Part shown: in pieces, positions 1 through 6,029 of the stretch
How the letters are laid out: each line of letters begins with the position of its first letter
Numbering within the stretch: the first letter of the stretch is position 1
Source of the DNA: an uncultured Anaerocolumna sp.
GTDB lineage: Bacteria; Bacillota; Clostridia; Lachnospirales; Lachnospiraceae
Direction: 5' to 3'
DNA length: 9,304 nt
NCBI GenBank assembly: GCA_937901695.1
Contig: CALDJN010000140.1
Location: forward strand, 1-9,304
Made by a program: the position numbers and the translations under genes
The notes under the pieces: model-generated
The model's database searches: none
What the model was told of the DNA's origin: nothing
The model's input: only the letters and a program-made list of their open reading frames with translations

Positions 1-303
1 CAAACAGAGAATCAATTCCGTAAATGGAGAATCACTCCGGAAAATGGGGAATTTATCATTGTGTATTTAGGTGATAATGAAACCAGTCATTTATTGGAAT
101 TAACCTGGCTAAGGGACTGGGACAGACCTTATAACCTAGGTGATAATGAATTCCATCTTGCATTTGTTGTAGATGACTATGAAGGTGCGTTAAAAAAGCA
201 CAAAGAAATGAATTGTGTATGCTTTGAAAATCCTGCCATGGGTATTTATTTTATCAATGACCCAGATGGTTATTGGCTAGAGGTATTACCAAAGAAATAC
301 TAA
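1..303 (+). CDS. VOC (glyoxalase/bleomycin-resistance fold) protein, 3' part
   Basis: Frame 1 is open from base 1 to the TAA at 301-303, so the gene enters from the left and 100 residues are visible. The GTG at 61 is internal, because homologous sequence continues upstream of it. The sequence reads like the C-terminal two thirds of a lactoylglutathione-lyase-type VOC protein. It has a strand ending in LLELTW, then the R-P-Y-(N/D)-L-G-D/N segment, FHLAFVVDDYEGALKKHKE, and the terminal FINDPDGYWLEVLP. By family analogy the Glu of LLELTW, the His of FHLAF and the Glu of WLEVLP would be metal ligands. It is probably a cytoplasmic metal-dependent lyase, isomerase or dioxygenase-like enzyme. The fold is well supported, but true glyoxalase I activity is not proven. 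The LysR gene follows 30 bp later on the same strand and may be co-transcribed. Confidence 0.85.
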   Translation, partial: QTENQFRKWRITPENGEFIIVYLGDNETSHLLELTWLRDWDRPYNLGDNEFHLAFVVDDYEGALKKHKEMNCVCFENPAMGIYFINDPDGYWLEVLPKKY

Positions 304-333
304 CTTATTGGATAGATTAGAAAGGAGCTTACT

Positions 334-1215
334 ATGGATATTAATTATGAATTATATAAAGTATTTTATTTTGTAGCAAAAACTTTAAGCTTTTCCGATG
401 CTGCTTCATCCCTTTTCATCTCACAATCTGCAGTAAGCCAATCTATAAAGGTATTAGAGAAGCGTTTAAACCAAACTTTGTTTATCCGAAGTACGAAAAA
501 AGTTGCTTTGACAAAAGAAGGAGAGCTTTTATTCAAACATATTGAACCAGCCATTAATTTAATTAACCGTGGTGAAAATCAGTTGTTAGAGGCCATTGCA
601 CTTGGTGAAAGCCAATTACGACTTGGTGCCAGTGATACCATCTGTAGATATTATTTGGTTCCATTTCTAGATGAATTTCACAAAAAGTACCCCCATGTAC
701 ACATTAAGGTAACTAATGGTACGTCTCTGCAATGTGCCAAAATGCTGGAGAATAATGAAGTCGATATTATAATTACCAACTCTCCAAATTCAGCATTAGT
801 AAATAGTATGCATATCGAACCAATCTATGAATTCCAAGATGTATTCATTGGAAATCCGGAATTTTTTAAGATTGGAAATGAACCTCTTACTTTTGATGAA
901 TTGCAAAAATATCCCATCCTAATGCTTACGAAACAATCTGCAACCAGTGAATTTCTTCATAACTTATTTATTCAGCACTCCTTGGATTTAGTACCTGCTG
1001 TTGAATTAAGCAGTAACGATCTTTTAATCGATTTAGCTAAAATTGGTCTTGGTTTAGCATTTATACCGGATTTCTGTTTAAAGAAAGAAGATACAAAACT
1101 TGTTAAAGTACCAATCACAGAAGAATTGCCAACAAGGAAATTAGTCGTTGCTTATAATGAAAATATACCTCTATCTTCTGTTACACAATATTTTATAGAC
1201 CTATTAGGAAAATAA
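334..1215 (+). CDS. LysR-family transcriptional regulator
   Basis: This 293-aa protein has standard LysR length and architecture. The N-terminal winged helix-turn-helix (about residues 1-60) has the core SFSDAASSLFISQSAVSQSI at about 19-38, followed by the wing LEKRLNQTLFIRSTKKVALT. A linker helix of about 65-90 leads to a periplasmic-binding-protein-like effector domain (about 91-290). That domain begins LRLGASDTICRYYLVPFLDEF and contains the typical VDIIIT and GLGLAFIPDF segments. It should be a DNA-binding regulator responding to a small co-inducer; the ligand cannot be predicted. The start is set by the ribosome binding site AGAAAGGAG 7 nt before the ATG. It lies 30 bp behind the VOC gene on the same strand, whereas many LysR genes are divergent from their target. 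Its target may therefore be the VOC operon or lie elsewhere. Confidence 0.95.
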   Translation: MDINYELYKVFYFVAKTLSFSDAASSLFISQSAVSQSIKVLEKRLNQTLFIRSTKKVALTKEGELLFKHIEPAINLINRGENQLLEAIALGESQLRLGASDTICRYYLVPFLDEFHKKYPHVHIKVTNGTSLQCAKMLENNEVDIIITNSPNSALVNSMHIEPIYEFQDVFIGNPEFFKIGNEPLTFDELQKYPILMLTKQSATSEFLHNLFIQHSLDLVPAVELSSNDLLIDLAKIGLGLAFIPDFCLKKEDTKLVKVPITEELPTRKLVVAYNENIPLSSVTQYFIDLLGK

Positions 1216-1220
1216 ATATC

Positions 1221-1241
1221 GGTGCCAGACACCAGCGGTGT
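1221..1241. repeat. REP-like short dyad (GGTGCCAGACACC)
   Basis: GGTGCCAGACACC (1221-1233) is an imperfect palindrome with GGTG/CACC arms. It overlaps a second perfect dyad, ACACC-AGC-GGTGT (1229-1241). GGTGYCWGRCACC-type words are familiar dispersed palindromic repeats in many bacteria. Assigning this single copy to a REP family is inference; a genome-wide count would settle it. Confidence 0.4.
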
Positions 1242-1316
1242 ATGCAAAACAAATTTCCTATTTATCAGAAGCTGATTTTTCACTCTGCTAAAGCTAATCT
1301 TGATTCACTGCAACAC

Positions 1317-1345
1317 GGCAACTCCATTTGGGGTTGCCATTTGTT
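1317..1345 (+). terminator. Intrinsic terminator candidate after the LysR gene
   Basis: GGCAACTCC (1317-1325) pairs with GGGGTTGCC (1330-1338) through a 4-nt ATTT loop. The 9-bp stem includes one G-U pair and is followed by the T-rich tail ATTTGTTT. It lies about 100 nt beyond the LysR stop codon and would end the VOC-LysR transcript. Confidence 0.6.
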
Positions 1346-1352
1346 TACCTGC

Positions 1353-1393
1353 AAAGGGGACAGCCAGGCTCCATCGTTTGGCTGTCCTCTTTA
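1353..1393 (+). terminator. Second terminator-type hairpin (AAAGGGGACAGCCA stem)
   Basis: Bases 1353-1366 (AAAGGGGACAGCCA) pair with 1379-1392 (TGGCTGTCCTCTTT). This makes a 14-bp stem with one G-U pair and a 12-nt loop. The arms carry A and T stretches, so it could act on either strand. It directly follows the hairpin at 1317-1345, giving a tandem terminator between the LysR unit and the DUF1622 unit. Confidence 0.65.
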
Positions 1394-1506
1394 TTGATAA
1401 TCTGCAATTTTTTCATAATTTTATAAATTTTTATACATTAAAATTCATAATATCGTATTTCTTATATGCATTATGATTTATGTTCTTCCAAAATTATGTT
1501 TTATAA

Positions 1507-1535
1507 TTGTATTCTTTACTATAACATGTTATTAT
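1507..1535 (+). promoter_or_regulatory. Sigma-A-like promoter for the first DUF1622 gene
   Basis: TTGTAT (1507-1512), a 17-bp spacer and TATTAT (1530-1535) form a promoter with an extended -10 element (TGT directly before TATTAT). Transcription would start near 1542, giving a 5' leader of about 33 nt. A perfect 12-bp palindrome, ATAACATGTTAT (1521-1532), overlaps the -10 and could be an operator. Confidence 0.5.
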
Positions 1536-1575
1536 CATAGTTGGGTTCAATAACATTTTTAAGGAGAACGGAGGC

Positions 1576-1923
1576 ATGGAAATACTTCATCACTTTTTAA
1601 ATATTATTGTAGATTATGCAATAATATTATTTGAATTTATGGGAATTTGTGTTCTAATTATTACGGGCATAAAAGGAACCTTAAATTACTTTCAAAAAAG
1701 CCCATATACAAGATTAGATTTAGCTAAAGGTATGGCAATGGGTCTTGAATTTAAATTAGGCAGTGAAATTCTTAGAACTGTGATTGTTCGTACATGGCAG
1801 GAAATCTTAACAGTCGCTGGAATCATTGTACTAAGAGCTGGTCTTACCCTTCTTATTCACTGGGGAATTAAGAATGAAGAAGCTCAGCATGAAATTAAAG
1901 AGGTAATTAATAATAATAAATAA
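1576..1923 (+). CDS. DUF1622 family small membrane protein (copy 1)
   Basis: This 115-aa protein is of the DUF1622 (PF07784) type; its function is unknown. Residues about 9-34 (LNIIVDYAIILFEFMG and on to GIKG) form a hydrophobic membrane helix. A loop with the strongly conserved block GMAMGLEFKLGSEILRT (about 52-68) follows, then a second hydrophobic stretch about 76-96 (ILTVAGIIVLRAGLTLLIHW) and a charged tail ending in an Asn run. Start: AAGGAG (1561-1566) sits 9 nt before the ATG; a second GGAGG (1570-1574) is too close to be the main site. Hand alignment with the next gene gives about 80 identities in about 109 positions. The tandem pair plus the exporter behind it suggests a role in membrane transport or envelope physiology, but that is context only. 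Confidence 0.88.
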   Translation: MEILHHFLNIIVDYAIILFEFMGICVLIITGIKGTLNYFQKSPYTRLDLAKGMAMGLEFKLGSEILRTVIVRTWQEILTVAGIIVLRAGLTLLIHWGIKNEEAQHEIKEVINNNK

Positions 1924-1947
1924 GATTTTTCTTATAATTAAAAAATC

Positions 1948-2014
1948 AATCACTGGAGGTTTCTTACTTGAAGCTAAAGCTACGGTGATTACACCTGCAT
2001 AGCAGGTGGTTTAT
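1948..2014 (+). terminator. Double stem-loop between the DUF1622 genes
   Basis: CACCTGC (1992-1998), the triloop ATA, and GCAGGTG (2002-2008) form a compact 7-bp hairpin followed by GTTTATT, a plausible intrinsic terminator. Directly upstream, AATCACTG (1948-1955) can pair with CGGTGATT (1983-1990), closing a larger stem-loop. Together they make a folded 67-nt segment. It may be a terminator for copy 1, or a dispersed repeat or insertion-sequence end; the sequence alone does not decide. Confidence 0.5.
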
Positions 2015-2035
2015 TAAAAGAATGTTATGCAGATA

Positions 2036-2068
2036 TATAATAGACAAATTTAATTTATCTATTATAAA
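2036..2068 (+). promoter_or_regulatory. Promoter overlapped by a 31-bp palindrome
   Basis: Bases 2036-2066 form a palindrome centred on 2051 in which 14 of 15 base pairs match (only 2045/2057 fails). The outer arms are TATAATAGA and TCTATTATA. The palindrome covers a candidate promoter, TAGACA (2041-2046), a 16-bp spacer and TATAAA (2063-2068), 24 nt before the second DUF1622 start. A regulator dimer bound here would block RNA polymerase. The dyad is seen directly; the operator role is inferred. Confidence 0.5.
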
Positions 2069-2091
2069 ATTTATCTAATAGGAGTAAAGAA

Positions 2092-2427
2092 ATGGCAGAA
2101 ATATTACATAGTTTATTAACAGTAGTAGTGGACTACGCAATTATTTTCTTTGAATTTATGGGTGTTTTAGTTCTTATTATCGCAGGCATTAAAGGTGTTG
2201 TAAATTATTTCAGCAAAAATCCATTAACAAGACTTAATCTAGCTAAAGGTATGGCGATGGGTCTGGAATTCAAATTAGGTAGTGAGATTCTAAGAACAGT
2301 AGTAGTTCGTGAACTAAAAGAAATCTTAACTGTTGCTGGAATTATTGGTTTAAGAGCGGCTTTAACTTTCTTAATTCATTGGGAAATCAAGACAGAAGAA
2401 GCCAATCATGATTTTGAAGAAAAATAA
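2092..2427 (+). CDS. DUF1622 family small membrane protein (copy 2)
   Basis: This 111-aa protein is paralogous to the gene ending at 1923, with the same layout. There is a membrane helix at about 10-35 (VVVDYAIIFFEFMG, then VLVLIIAGIKG), the invariant block GMAMGLEFKLGSEILRT, a second hydrophobic segment (ILTVAGIIGLRAALTFLIHW) and an acidic tail. Start: GGAG (2081-2084) lies 7 nt before the ATG. A stretch of about 20 residues around the conserved block is identical in the two copies, while the loops and tail vary. This suggests duplication followed by purifying selection on that block. A hairpin and a separate promoter lie between the copies, so they may be expressed independently and could form homo- or hetero-oligomers. 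Function unknown. Confidence 0.88.
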   Translation: MAEILHSLLTVVVDYAIIFFEFMGVLVLIIAGIKGVVNYFSKNPLTRLNLAKGMAMGLEFKLGSEILRTVVVRELKEILTVAGIIGLRAALTFLIHWEIKTEEANHDFEEK

Positions 2428-2447
2428 AAGATTATTATAAAAAAAGT

Positions 2448-2523
2448 TGTCATTCTGAGTCATAGGCGAAGAATCTCTATCTATGTATATATTGAGATTC
2501 TTCGCCTGCGGCTCAGAATGACA
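2448..2523. repeat. 76-bp palindromic repeat (GTCATTCTGAG / GAGATTCTTCGCC type)
   Basis: TGTCATTCTGAG (2448-2459) is the exact complement of CTCAGAATGACA (2512-2523). The inner arms AGGCGAAGAATCTC (2464-2477) and GAGATTCTTCGCCT (2494-2507) are also perfect. The whole stretch folds into one long hairpin with a small internal loop and a 16-nt AT-rich apex. A-rich sequence lies just before it (2437-2445) and TTTT after it (2526-2529), so it may also terminate transcription in both directions. The words GAGATTCTTCGCC and GAAGAATGACA recur at 3806-3852, showing these are dispersed elements. Confidence 0.75.
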
Positions 2524-2600
2524 TATTTTCAGAATAACACCCTTTTAAAGTATGAATTTTTTATAATTAACAAACTTTTATTGTGAAAGGGGATGAATTT

Positions 2601-3701
2601 ATGAACTCAAAAGAACTTTTATTAGATAAATGGAAGAAGCGAAAAGTTTTGAATATTACTAATATCAAGGTTATGAAGATTGTCAAAATTGCTGTTGGAA
2701 GTACGGTTTCTATACTTATTGCCGATTTATTAGGATTAAAGTTTAGTGCTTCTGCGGGAGTTATAACGTTGCTTAGTATTCAAGATACCAAAAAGGAAAC
2801 TTTCATTATAGCTGGAAAGCGATTACTGGCTTTTTTAATGGCATTATTAATTGCCTTTGTTCTATTTGAATCATTTGGTTATTCTGCTTTTACATTTGGT
2901 GGCTTTTTGTTGTTATTTGTCAGCGGTACTTATTTGTTTGAGTTGCAAGATGGGTTATCCATGAGTGCTGTATTAATAACCCATTTCTTAATTGAAAAAA
3001 ATATGGAATTATCTTTTATAGGTAATGAAATTCTCATATTTTCTATAGGAACTATCATTGCATTGTTATTTAATTTATATATTCCTAAGAATGAAGATGC
3101 AGTTAAAGAGGATATGCGTATTTTAGAGGATAAAATGAAAGAAATACTTCGCATTATGGGATACTGCATCATTAGCGAGAAAGATATACCAGATTCTATA
3201 GATGGAAACAATCTACCTATTAATAAAAAGTGTTACCCCGAATGTTCCTTAGATGAATTAATACAATCCACAGACAAACATATAAATGAAGCTCTAACTA
3301 AGGCTTATGAGAACATGAATAATACTTTATTAACAGATACAAGGTACTATATTCAATACTTTGAAATGCGAAAGCTGCAATGTAGCATTCTAAAACGTAT
3401 AAAAGAACAATTATGTATGCTAACCAGCGTTCCAAAACAAGCTATGCCAATCTCTGATTTTATAAATAGAACCGCAGACTCATTTCATGAATATAACAAT
3501 GGTGAGGCATTATTAATTGAGTTATCAGCTATTAACCAAAAGTTTAAAGTGGAACCTAATCCTGAAAATCGAGAAGAGTTTGAGAATAGAGCAATCCTCT
3601 TTTTATTATTAAGTCAATTGGAAAGCTTCCTGCTAGTAAAGAAAAATTTTACACTAAATATAAGTCAAAAGCAGATAGAAAGATTTTGGGATGACAAGTG
3701 A
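2601..3701 (+). CDS. ArAE/FUSC-type putative aromatic acid exporter
   Basis: The N-terminal half has six hydrophobic segments, at about residues 27-45, 50-60, 74-90, 95-113, 118-132 and 141-161. They begin with MKIVKIAVGSTVSILIADLLGLKFSASAGVITLLSIQDTKKET, typical of the ArAE_1 (PF06081, formerly DUF939) family. The second half (about 165-366) is soluble, charged and helical, matching the ArAE C-terminal domain (PF11728). Length (366 aa) is normal for the family. Start: the GTG at 2583 is in frame, but AAAGGGG (2586-2592) would sit inside such a longer gene and is 8 nt before the ATG at 2601, so the ATG is preferred. Family members are thought to be proton-driven exporters of aromatic or other organic acids; the substrate is unknown. 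It follows the DUF1622 pair after a hairpin repeat and ends just before the MITE-like element. Confidence 0.85.
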   Translation: MNSKELLLDKWKKRKVLNITNIKVMKIVKIAVGSTVSILIADLLGLKFSASAGVITLLSIQDTKKETFIIAGKRLLAFLMALLIAFVLFESFGYSAFTFGGFLLLFVSGTYLFELQDGLSMSAVLITHFLIEKNMELSFIGNEILIFSIGTIIALLFNLYIPKNEDAVKEDMRILEDKMKEILRIMGYCIISEKDIPDSIDGNNLPINKKCYPECSLDELIQSTDKHINEALTKAYENMNNTLLTDTRYYIQYFEMRKLQCSILKRIKEQLCMLTSVPKQAMPISDFINRTADSFHEYNNGEALLIELSAINQKFKVEPNPENREEFENRAILFLLLSQLESFLLVKKNFTLNISQKQIERFWDDK

Positions 3702-3715
3702 ATTATCATTTTCAA

Positions 3716-3871
3716 AAAGAAGCTGTTGCAAAATGAAAAATGAGATTCTGAGCGCAAATTTGGCAAAGCTGAATTATAAGCCAGAAGAAATTCCACATTA
3801 ATATGAGATTCTTCGCCCAATTCAGCAAAGCTAAATTGGGCGAAGAATGACAGTTTTGCAGCAGCATCTTT
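3716..3871. mobile_element. MITE-like element with imperfect terminal inverted repeats
   Basis: The 18-bp ends (3716-3733, core GCTGTTGCAAAA; 3854-3871, core TTTTGCAGCAGC) are inverted repeats matching at 16 of 18 positions. Inside, ATTCTTCGCCCAATT (3808-3822) and AATTGGGCGAAGAAT (3834-3848) are a perfect 15-bp inverted repeat around an 11-nt loop. No transposase is encoded, so this 156-bp unit is a non-autonomous element or the relic of one. GCTGTTGCAAAA-type ends are common at clostridial insertion-sequence termini (from memory), so a related transposase elsewhere could have moved it. It lies between the converging exporter and EAL genes, where the hairpin may also serve as terminator for both. 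Confidence 0.6.
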
Positions 3872-3896
3872 ATTTATGTATTTAGTTTGTTTAATT

Positions 3897-3937
3897 TATA
3901 CTTTGTCTAATATATACTTTGTCCAATATATACTTTG
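3897..3937. repeat. 16-bp short tandem repeat (about 2.6 copies)
   Basis: The unit TATACTTTGTCYAATA begins at 3897 and 3913, and its first nine bases again at 3929, an exact 16-bp period. It lies immediately after the 3' end of the EAL gene. Replication slippage is the simplest explanation; no function is visible. Confidence 0.75.
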
Positions 3938-3942
3938 CTTAC

Positions 3943-5406
3943 CTAAAAGAATTTTTCAAATTCTTTTATAGGTACAGGCTTAGAAAACAAAAAGCCTTGT
4001 GCCATATCACAGCTAATACTTTTTAAGAATTCAGACTGGGTATTGGTTTCTACGCCTTCCGATACTACTTTCATATCCAGCTGCTTTGCCATACCAATTA
4101 TACTGGATACTATGATTTTTTCTTCCCGTTTCATTTCACCTCTACTGAAGAATTCTTTATCCAGTTTTAAAATGTCAGTATTAATATCTTTCAATAAATT
4201 CAAGGACGAATATCCGGATCCAAAATCATCAATAGAAATACTAAAACCTTTATTTTTAAGCTGTTTTATTACCTCTATGGCAACTATTGGATTGTCTAAT
4301 AATATTGTTTCCGTTAGCTCTAATTCTAAATATTTATGAGGAATACCATAAGAATCAACCAAAGTTTCAAATTGTTTTACAAAATCGTCGTCATTAAGAT
4401 GAACTCTGGAAACATTAATGGATATTGGGATAGTAGACATATTTTGATCCAGCCATTTCCGAAGAGTCTTGCATACTTCTTCATATACATAAAAGTCTAC
4501 ATTCACAATAAATCCATTCTTTTCAAATATAGGTATAAAATCACTTGGTGGTATGAGCACTCCATTTTTCTTCCATCTTACAAGTGCCTCGGCACCTACT
4601 AATTTATTGGTCCGTAGATTTATCTTAGGTTGAAAGTATACTAAGAACTCACCATTTTTTAATGCTTGCTCCATATCATTGGTTATTTCAGCTTCTTTTT
4701 GCAAATCCTTTTTCATTGACTCATCAAATATTTTACAAGCAGCTTTCAGAGAATCCTTTACACTTTTTCTTGCAATGTTGGCATTTTCTATAACAGTATT
4801 AATATCCTTTACATCATTAATCTTTGCGGCACCACTAATAATTATAAATTTATTCCCGGGATATTTTATTTTTTCAATGCTATTAAATTGTTCATTTACA
4901 GTTAATATTCTTTTTCTTAATTCTTTAATACTATCATAACGCATTAAAACCAAGAAGTTATCTTCTGATATTCTAGCCAAACATTCATATTCTTGCAGAT
5001 GTCCTTTAAATAATTTTGCTAAATCACAGAGTATCTTATCTCCAATATCATATCCTAAAGTATCATTAATAAATTTTATTCTGCTTAAATCAGAATAAAC
5101 GATTACATATTGATATTCTGGGTGATCAAGTAGAAGTTCTTTCGCAAAGGCTTTAAAATAGTTCAAATTTGGTAAGCCTGTCAATGCATCATATTCTTTA
5201 TTTTTTAAATAGATTTTGTATTGGTCCCACCTATCCCCTACTAATAACCCAACAGAAAAATCATCTTCACCCTTCAATTCATAACATGTATCATTTTTAT
5301 CTATATTTGATTCTAACAATAAAGAAATTAATTTTTCTTCTATTGACGGTTTAATTTGTTTAACATTATCGTTGGTATAGTCCATTATTTTCTTCTCATC
5401 TTCCAT
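3943..5406 (-). CDS. Degenerate GGDEF-EAL protein, probable c-di-GMP phosphodiesterase
   Basis: This 487-aa cytoplasmic protein has no membrane segment. A short N-terminal region (1-70) has no recognised sensor. A GGDEF-fold domain runs about 71-230, opening with YDALTGLPN, but the signature is SEDNF (147-151), so cyclase activity is unlikely. The EAL domain (about 240-487) looks fully active. E273 (EAL), N331 (NVS), E363 (ELTE), D393-D394 (DDFGSGYSSL), K414, E450 (EGVET) and Q470 (QGF) all keep the spacing known from RocR. It should hydrolyse c-di-GMP to pGpG, with the GGDEF domain possibly acting as a GTP-sensing regulator. Start: a promoter lies 57-85 bp upstream, but the first ATG has no clear ribosome binding site. 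The eighth codon (ATG, 5383-5385) follows an AGAAG motif and may be the true start. It is a single-gene unit. Confidence 0.93.
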   Translation of the reverse strand: MEDEKKIMDYTNDNVKQIKPSIEEKLISLLLESNIDKNDTCYELKGEDDFSVGLLVGDRWDQYKIYLKNKEYDALTGLPNLNYFKAFAKELLLDHPEYQYVIVYSDLSRIKFINDTLGYDIGDKILCDLAKLFKGHLQEYECLARISEDNFLVLMRYDSIKELRKRILTVNEQFNSIEKIKYPGNKFIIISGAAKINDVKDINTVIENANIARKSVKDSLKAACKIFDESMKKDLQKEAEITNDMEQALKNGEFLVYFQPKINLRTNKLVGAEALVRWKKNGVLIPPSDFIPIFEKNGFIVNVDFYVYEEVCKTLRKWLDQNMSTIPISINVSRVHLNDDDFVKQFETLVDSYGIPHKYLELELTETILLDNPIVAIEVIKQLKNKGFSISIDDFGSGYSSLNLLKDINTDILKLDKEFFSRGEMKREEKIIVSSIIGMAKQLDMKVVSEGVETNTQSEFLKSISCDMAQGFLFSKPVPIKEFEKFF

Positions 5407-5462
5407 GATTATATTTTATGCCTAAATTATGCGCCGATGGTAACTTTATATCACTTAAGAGA

Positions 5463-5491
5463 ATTATACCATGAATTCTATATACTTACAA
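5463..5491 (-). promoter_or_regulatory. Sigma-A promoter for the GGDEF-EAL gene
   Basis: On the minus strand TTGTAA (5491-5486), a 17-bp spacer and TATAAT (5468-5463) form a good promoter. TGG directly before the -10 gives an extended -10. Transcription would begin near 5456, about 50 nt before the first ATG. Confidence 0.6.
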
Positions 5492-5551
5492 TTAAGCTGA
5501 GCAAATTAAATATAAAAAAATTAAAACTATTATACTCACAATCTCTCGTTC

Positions 5552-5590
5552 AAATATTTATAGAATATCTATCATATTCTATAAATATTT
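5552..5590. promoter_or_regulatory. Perfect 17-bp inverted repeat upstream of the EAL promoter
   Basis: AAATATTTATAGAATAT (5552-5568) and ATATTCTATAAATATTT (5574-5590) are perfect reverse complements around a 5-nt CTATC spacer. The arms contain only two G/C bases each, so a stable RNA terminator is unlikely; a protein-binding site or a small cruciform is more plausible. It lies about 60 bp upstream of the -35 of the EAL gene and about 100 bp beyond the end of the small-gene cluster. Confidence 0.5.
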
Positions 5591-5617
5591 ATCTTATATC
5601 TATTTAATTTTACTAAA

Positions 5618-5679
5618 AAAATAGAATGCTGCAAATTCTTTCTGCTAATGCATTTCGAATTACTACAACATTCTATTTT
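5618..5679. terminator. Bidirectional terminator candidate after the small-gene cluster
   Basis: AAAATAGAATG (5618-5628) pairs perfectly with CATTCTATTTT (5669-5679). The stem continues with mismatches and then AATTC/GAATT (5634-5638 and 5657-5661). For the minus strand it lies 12 bp beyond the stop of the 56-aa gene, and the left arm gives a U-rich tail. It probably ends the small-gene transcript. Confidence 0.55.
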
Positions 5680-5690
5680 CCCTTATATAA

Positions 5691-5861
5691 TTACCATTTT
5701 CCATCATAATTAATTGGATTTGCTTTTTCGTGCCCTGCTTTCGCTTTTCCTTGAATCTCAGGGACCGGTTTTACTATATTTTTAGGAATATTAATTCCTG
5801 GCCTGTTTTCAGTTCCATGAGAATCTCTGGGATCTGGCCGTCTCATTCCTGCTTTTGCCAT
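5691..5861 (-). CDS. Small hydrophilic protein, 56 aa, function unknown
   Basis: The peptide starts MAKAGMRRPDPRDSHG and ends ANPINYDGKW. It is rich in Lys, Pro, Gly and Asn with no hydrophobic segment, so it is probably soluble and disordered. An AGTAGG motif lies 5-6 nt before the ATG. It is the downstream partner of the 44-aa gene, 12 bp behind its stop on the same strand, and is followed by a hairpin terminator. The opposite strand is also open here, but that product has the Phe/Leu/Ile-rich composition expected of an antisense shadow. Composition recalls minor small acid-soluble spore proteins, but I see no specific Ssp signature, so that is only a hypothesis. Confidence 0.6.
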   Translation of the reverse strand: MAKAGMRRPDPRDSHGTENRPGINIPKNIVKPVPEIQGKAKAGHEKANPINYDGKW

Positions 5862-5873
5862 ATATACCTACTA

Positions 5874-6008
5874 TTATACACCATTATTTGGAATAGATTG
5901 TTTTTTCCTATTCTTAGTATGATTTTGATTTTCACGTGTAATAGGAGTTTGACCATTGGCTTTTTGCATTCTTGCTTTTTTATTATCTGGTTGACTATCT
6001 TTTGGCAT
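5874..6008 (-). CDS. Small basic hydrophilic protein, 44 aa, function unknown
   Basis: The peptide starts MPKDSQPDNKKARMQKANG and ends KKQSIPNNGV. It is dominated by Lys, Asn, Gln and Pro, strongly basic and without hydrophobic residues in runs, so it is probably disordered and perhaps nucleic-acid binding. Two ATGs are adjacent (6011-6009 and 6008-6006). TTGAGG leaves 5 nt before the second but only 2 before the first, so the second is chosen. It is translated first in the two-gene cluster, and a 23-codon leader frame with a strong ribosome binding site precedes it. Conservation in related genomes would be the test of reality. Confidence 0.55.
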   Translation of the reverse strand: MPKDSQPDNKKARMQKANGQTPITRENQNHTKNRKKQSIPNNGV

Positions 6009-6029
6009 CATAACCTCAATTCCGGCGTT

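Larger units (their letters stand above)
1216..1575. other. Intergenic region with dyads, terminators and a promoter
   Basis: This 360-bp stretch has no credible gene. From left to right it holds a GGTGCCAGACACC REP-like dyad (1221-1241), a short hairpin ATCAG-AAG-CTGAT followed by Ts (1264-1280), two strong terminator-type hairpins (1317-1345 and 1353-1393), about 110 bp of plain AT-rich sequence, and a promoter for the first DUF1622 gene (1507-1535). I see no tRNA-like or riboswitch-like fold in it. Confidence 0.6.

Noticed and set aside
61..303. GTG at 61 as the true start of the VOC gene
   Set aside because: The frame is open to base 1 and the upstream residues continue the VOC strand pattern. 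The gene is cut by the window edge.
2562..2567. TATAAT as promoter for the exporter gene
   Set aside because: The -10 word is perfect, but nothing resembling a -35 lies 16-18 bp upstream. In DNA this AT-rich it is expected by chance.
2583..2600. GTG start for the exporter at 2583
   Set aside because: The likely ribosome binding site AAAGGGG would lie inside the gene, and no such site precedes the GTG. The ATG at 2601 has ideal spacing.
3716..3871. Complete insertion sequence
   Set aside because: The 156 bp between the inverted repeats encode no transposase, so only a non-autonomous or relic element is supported.
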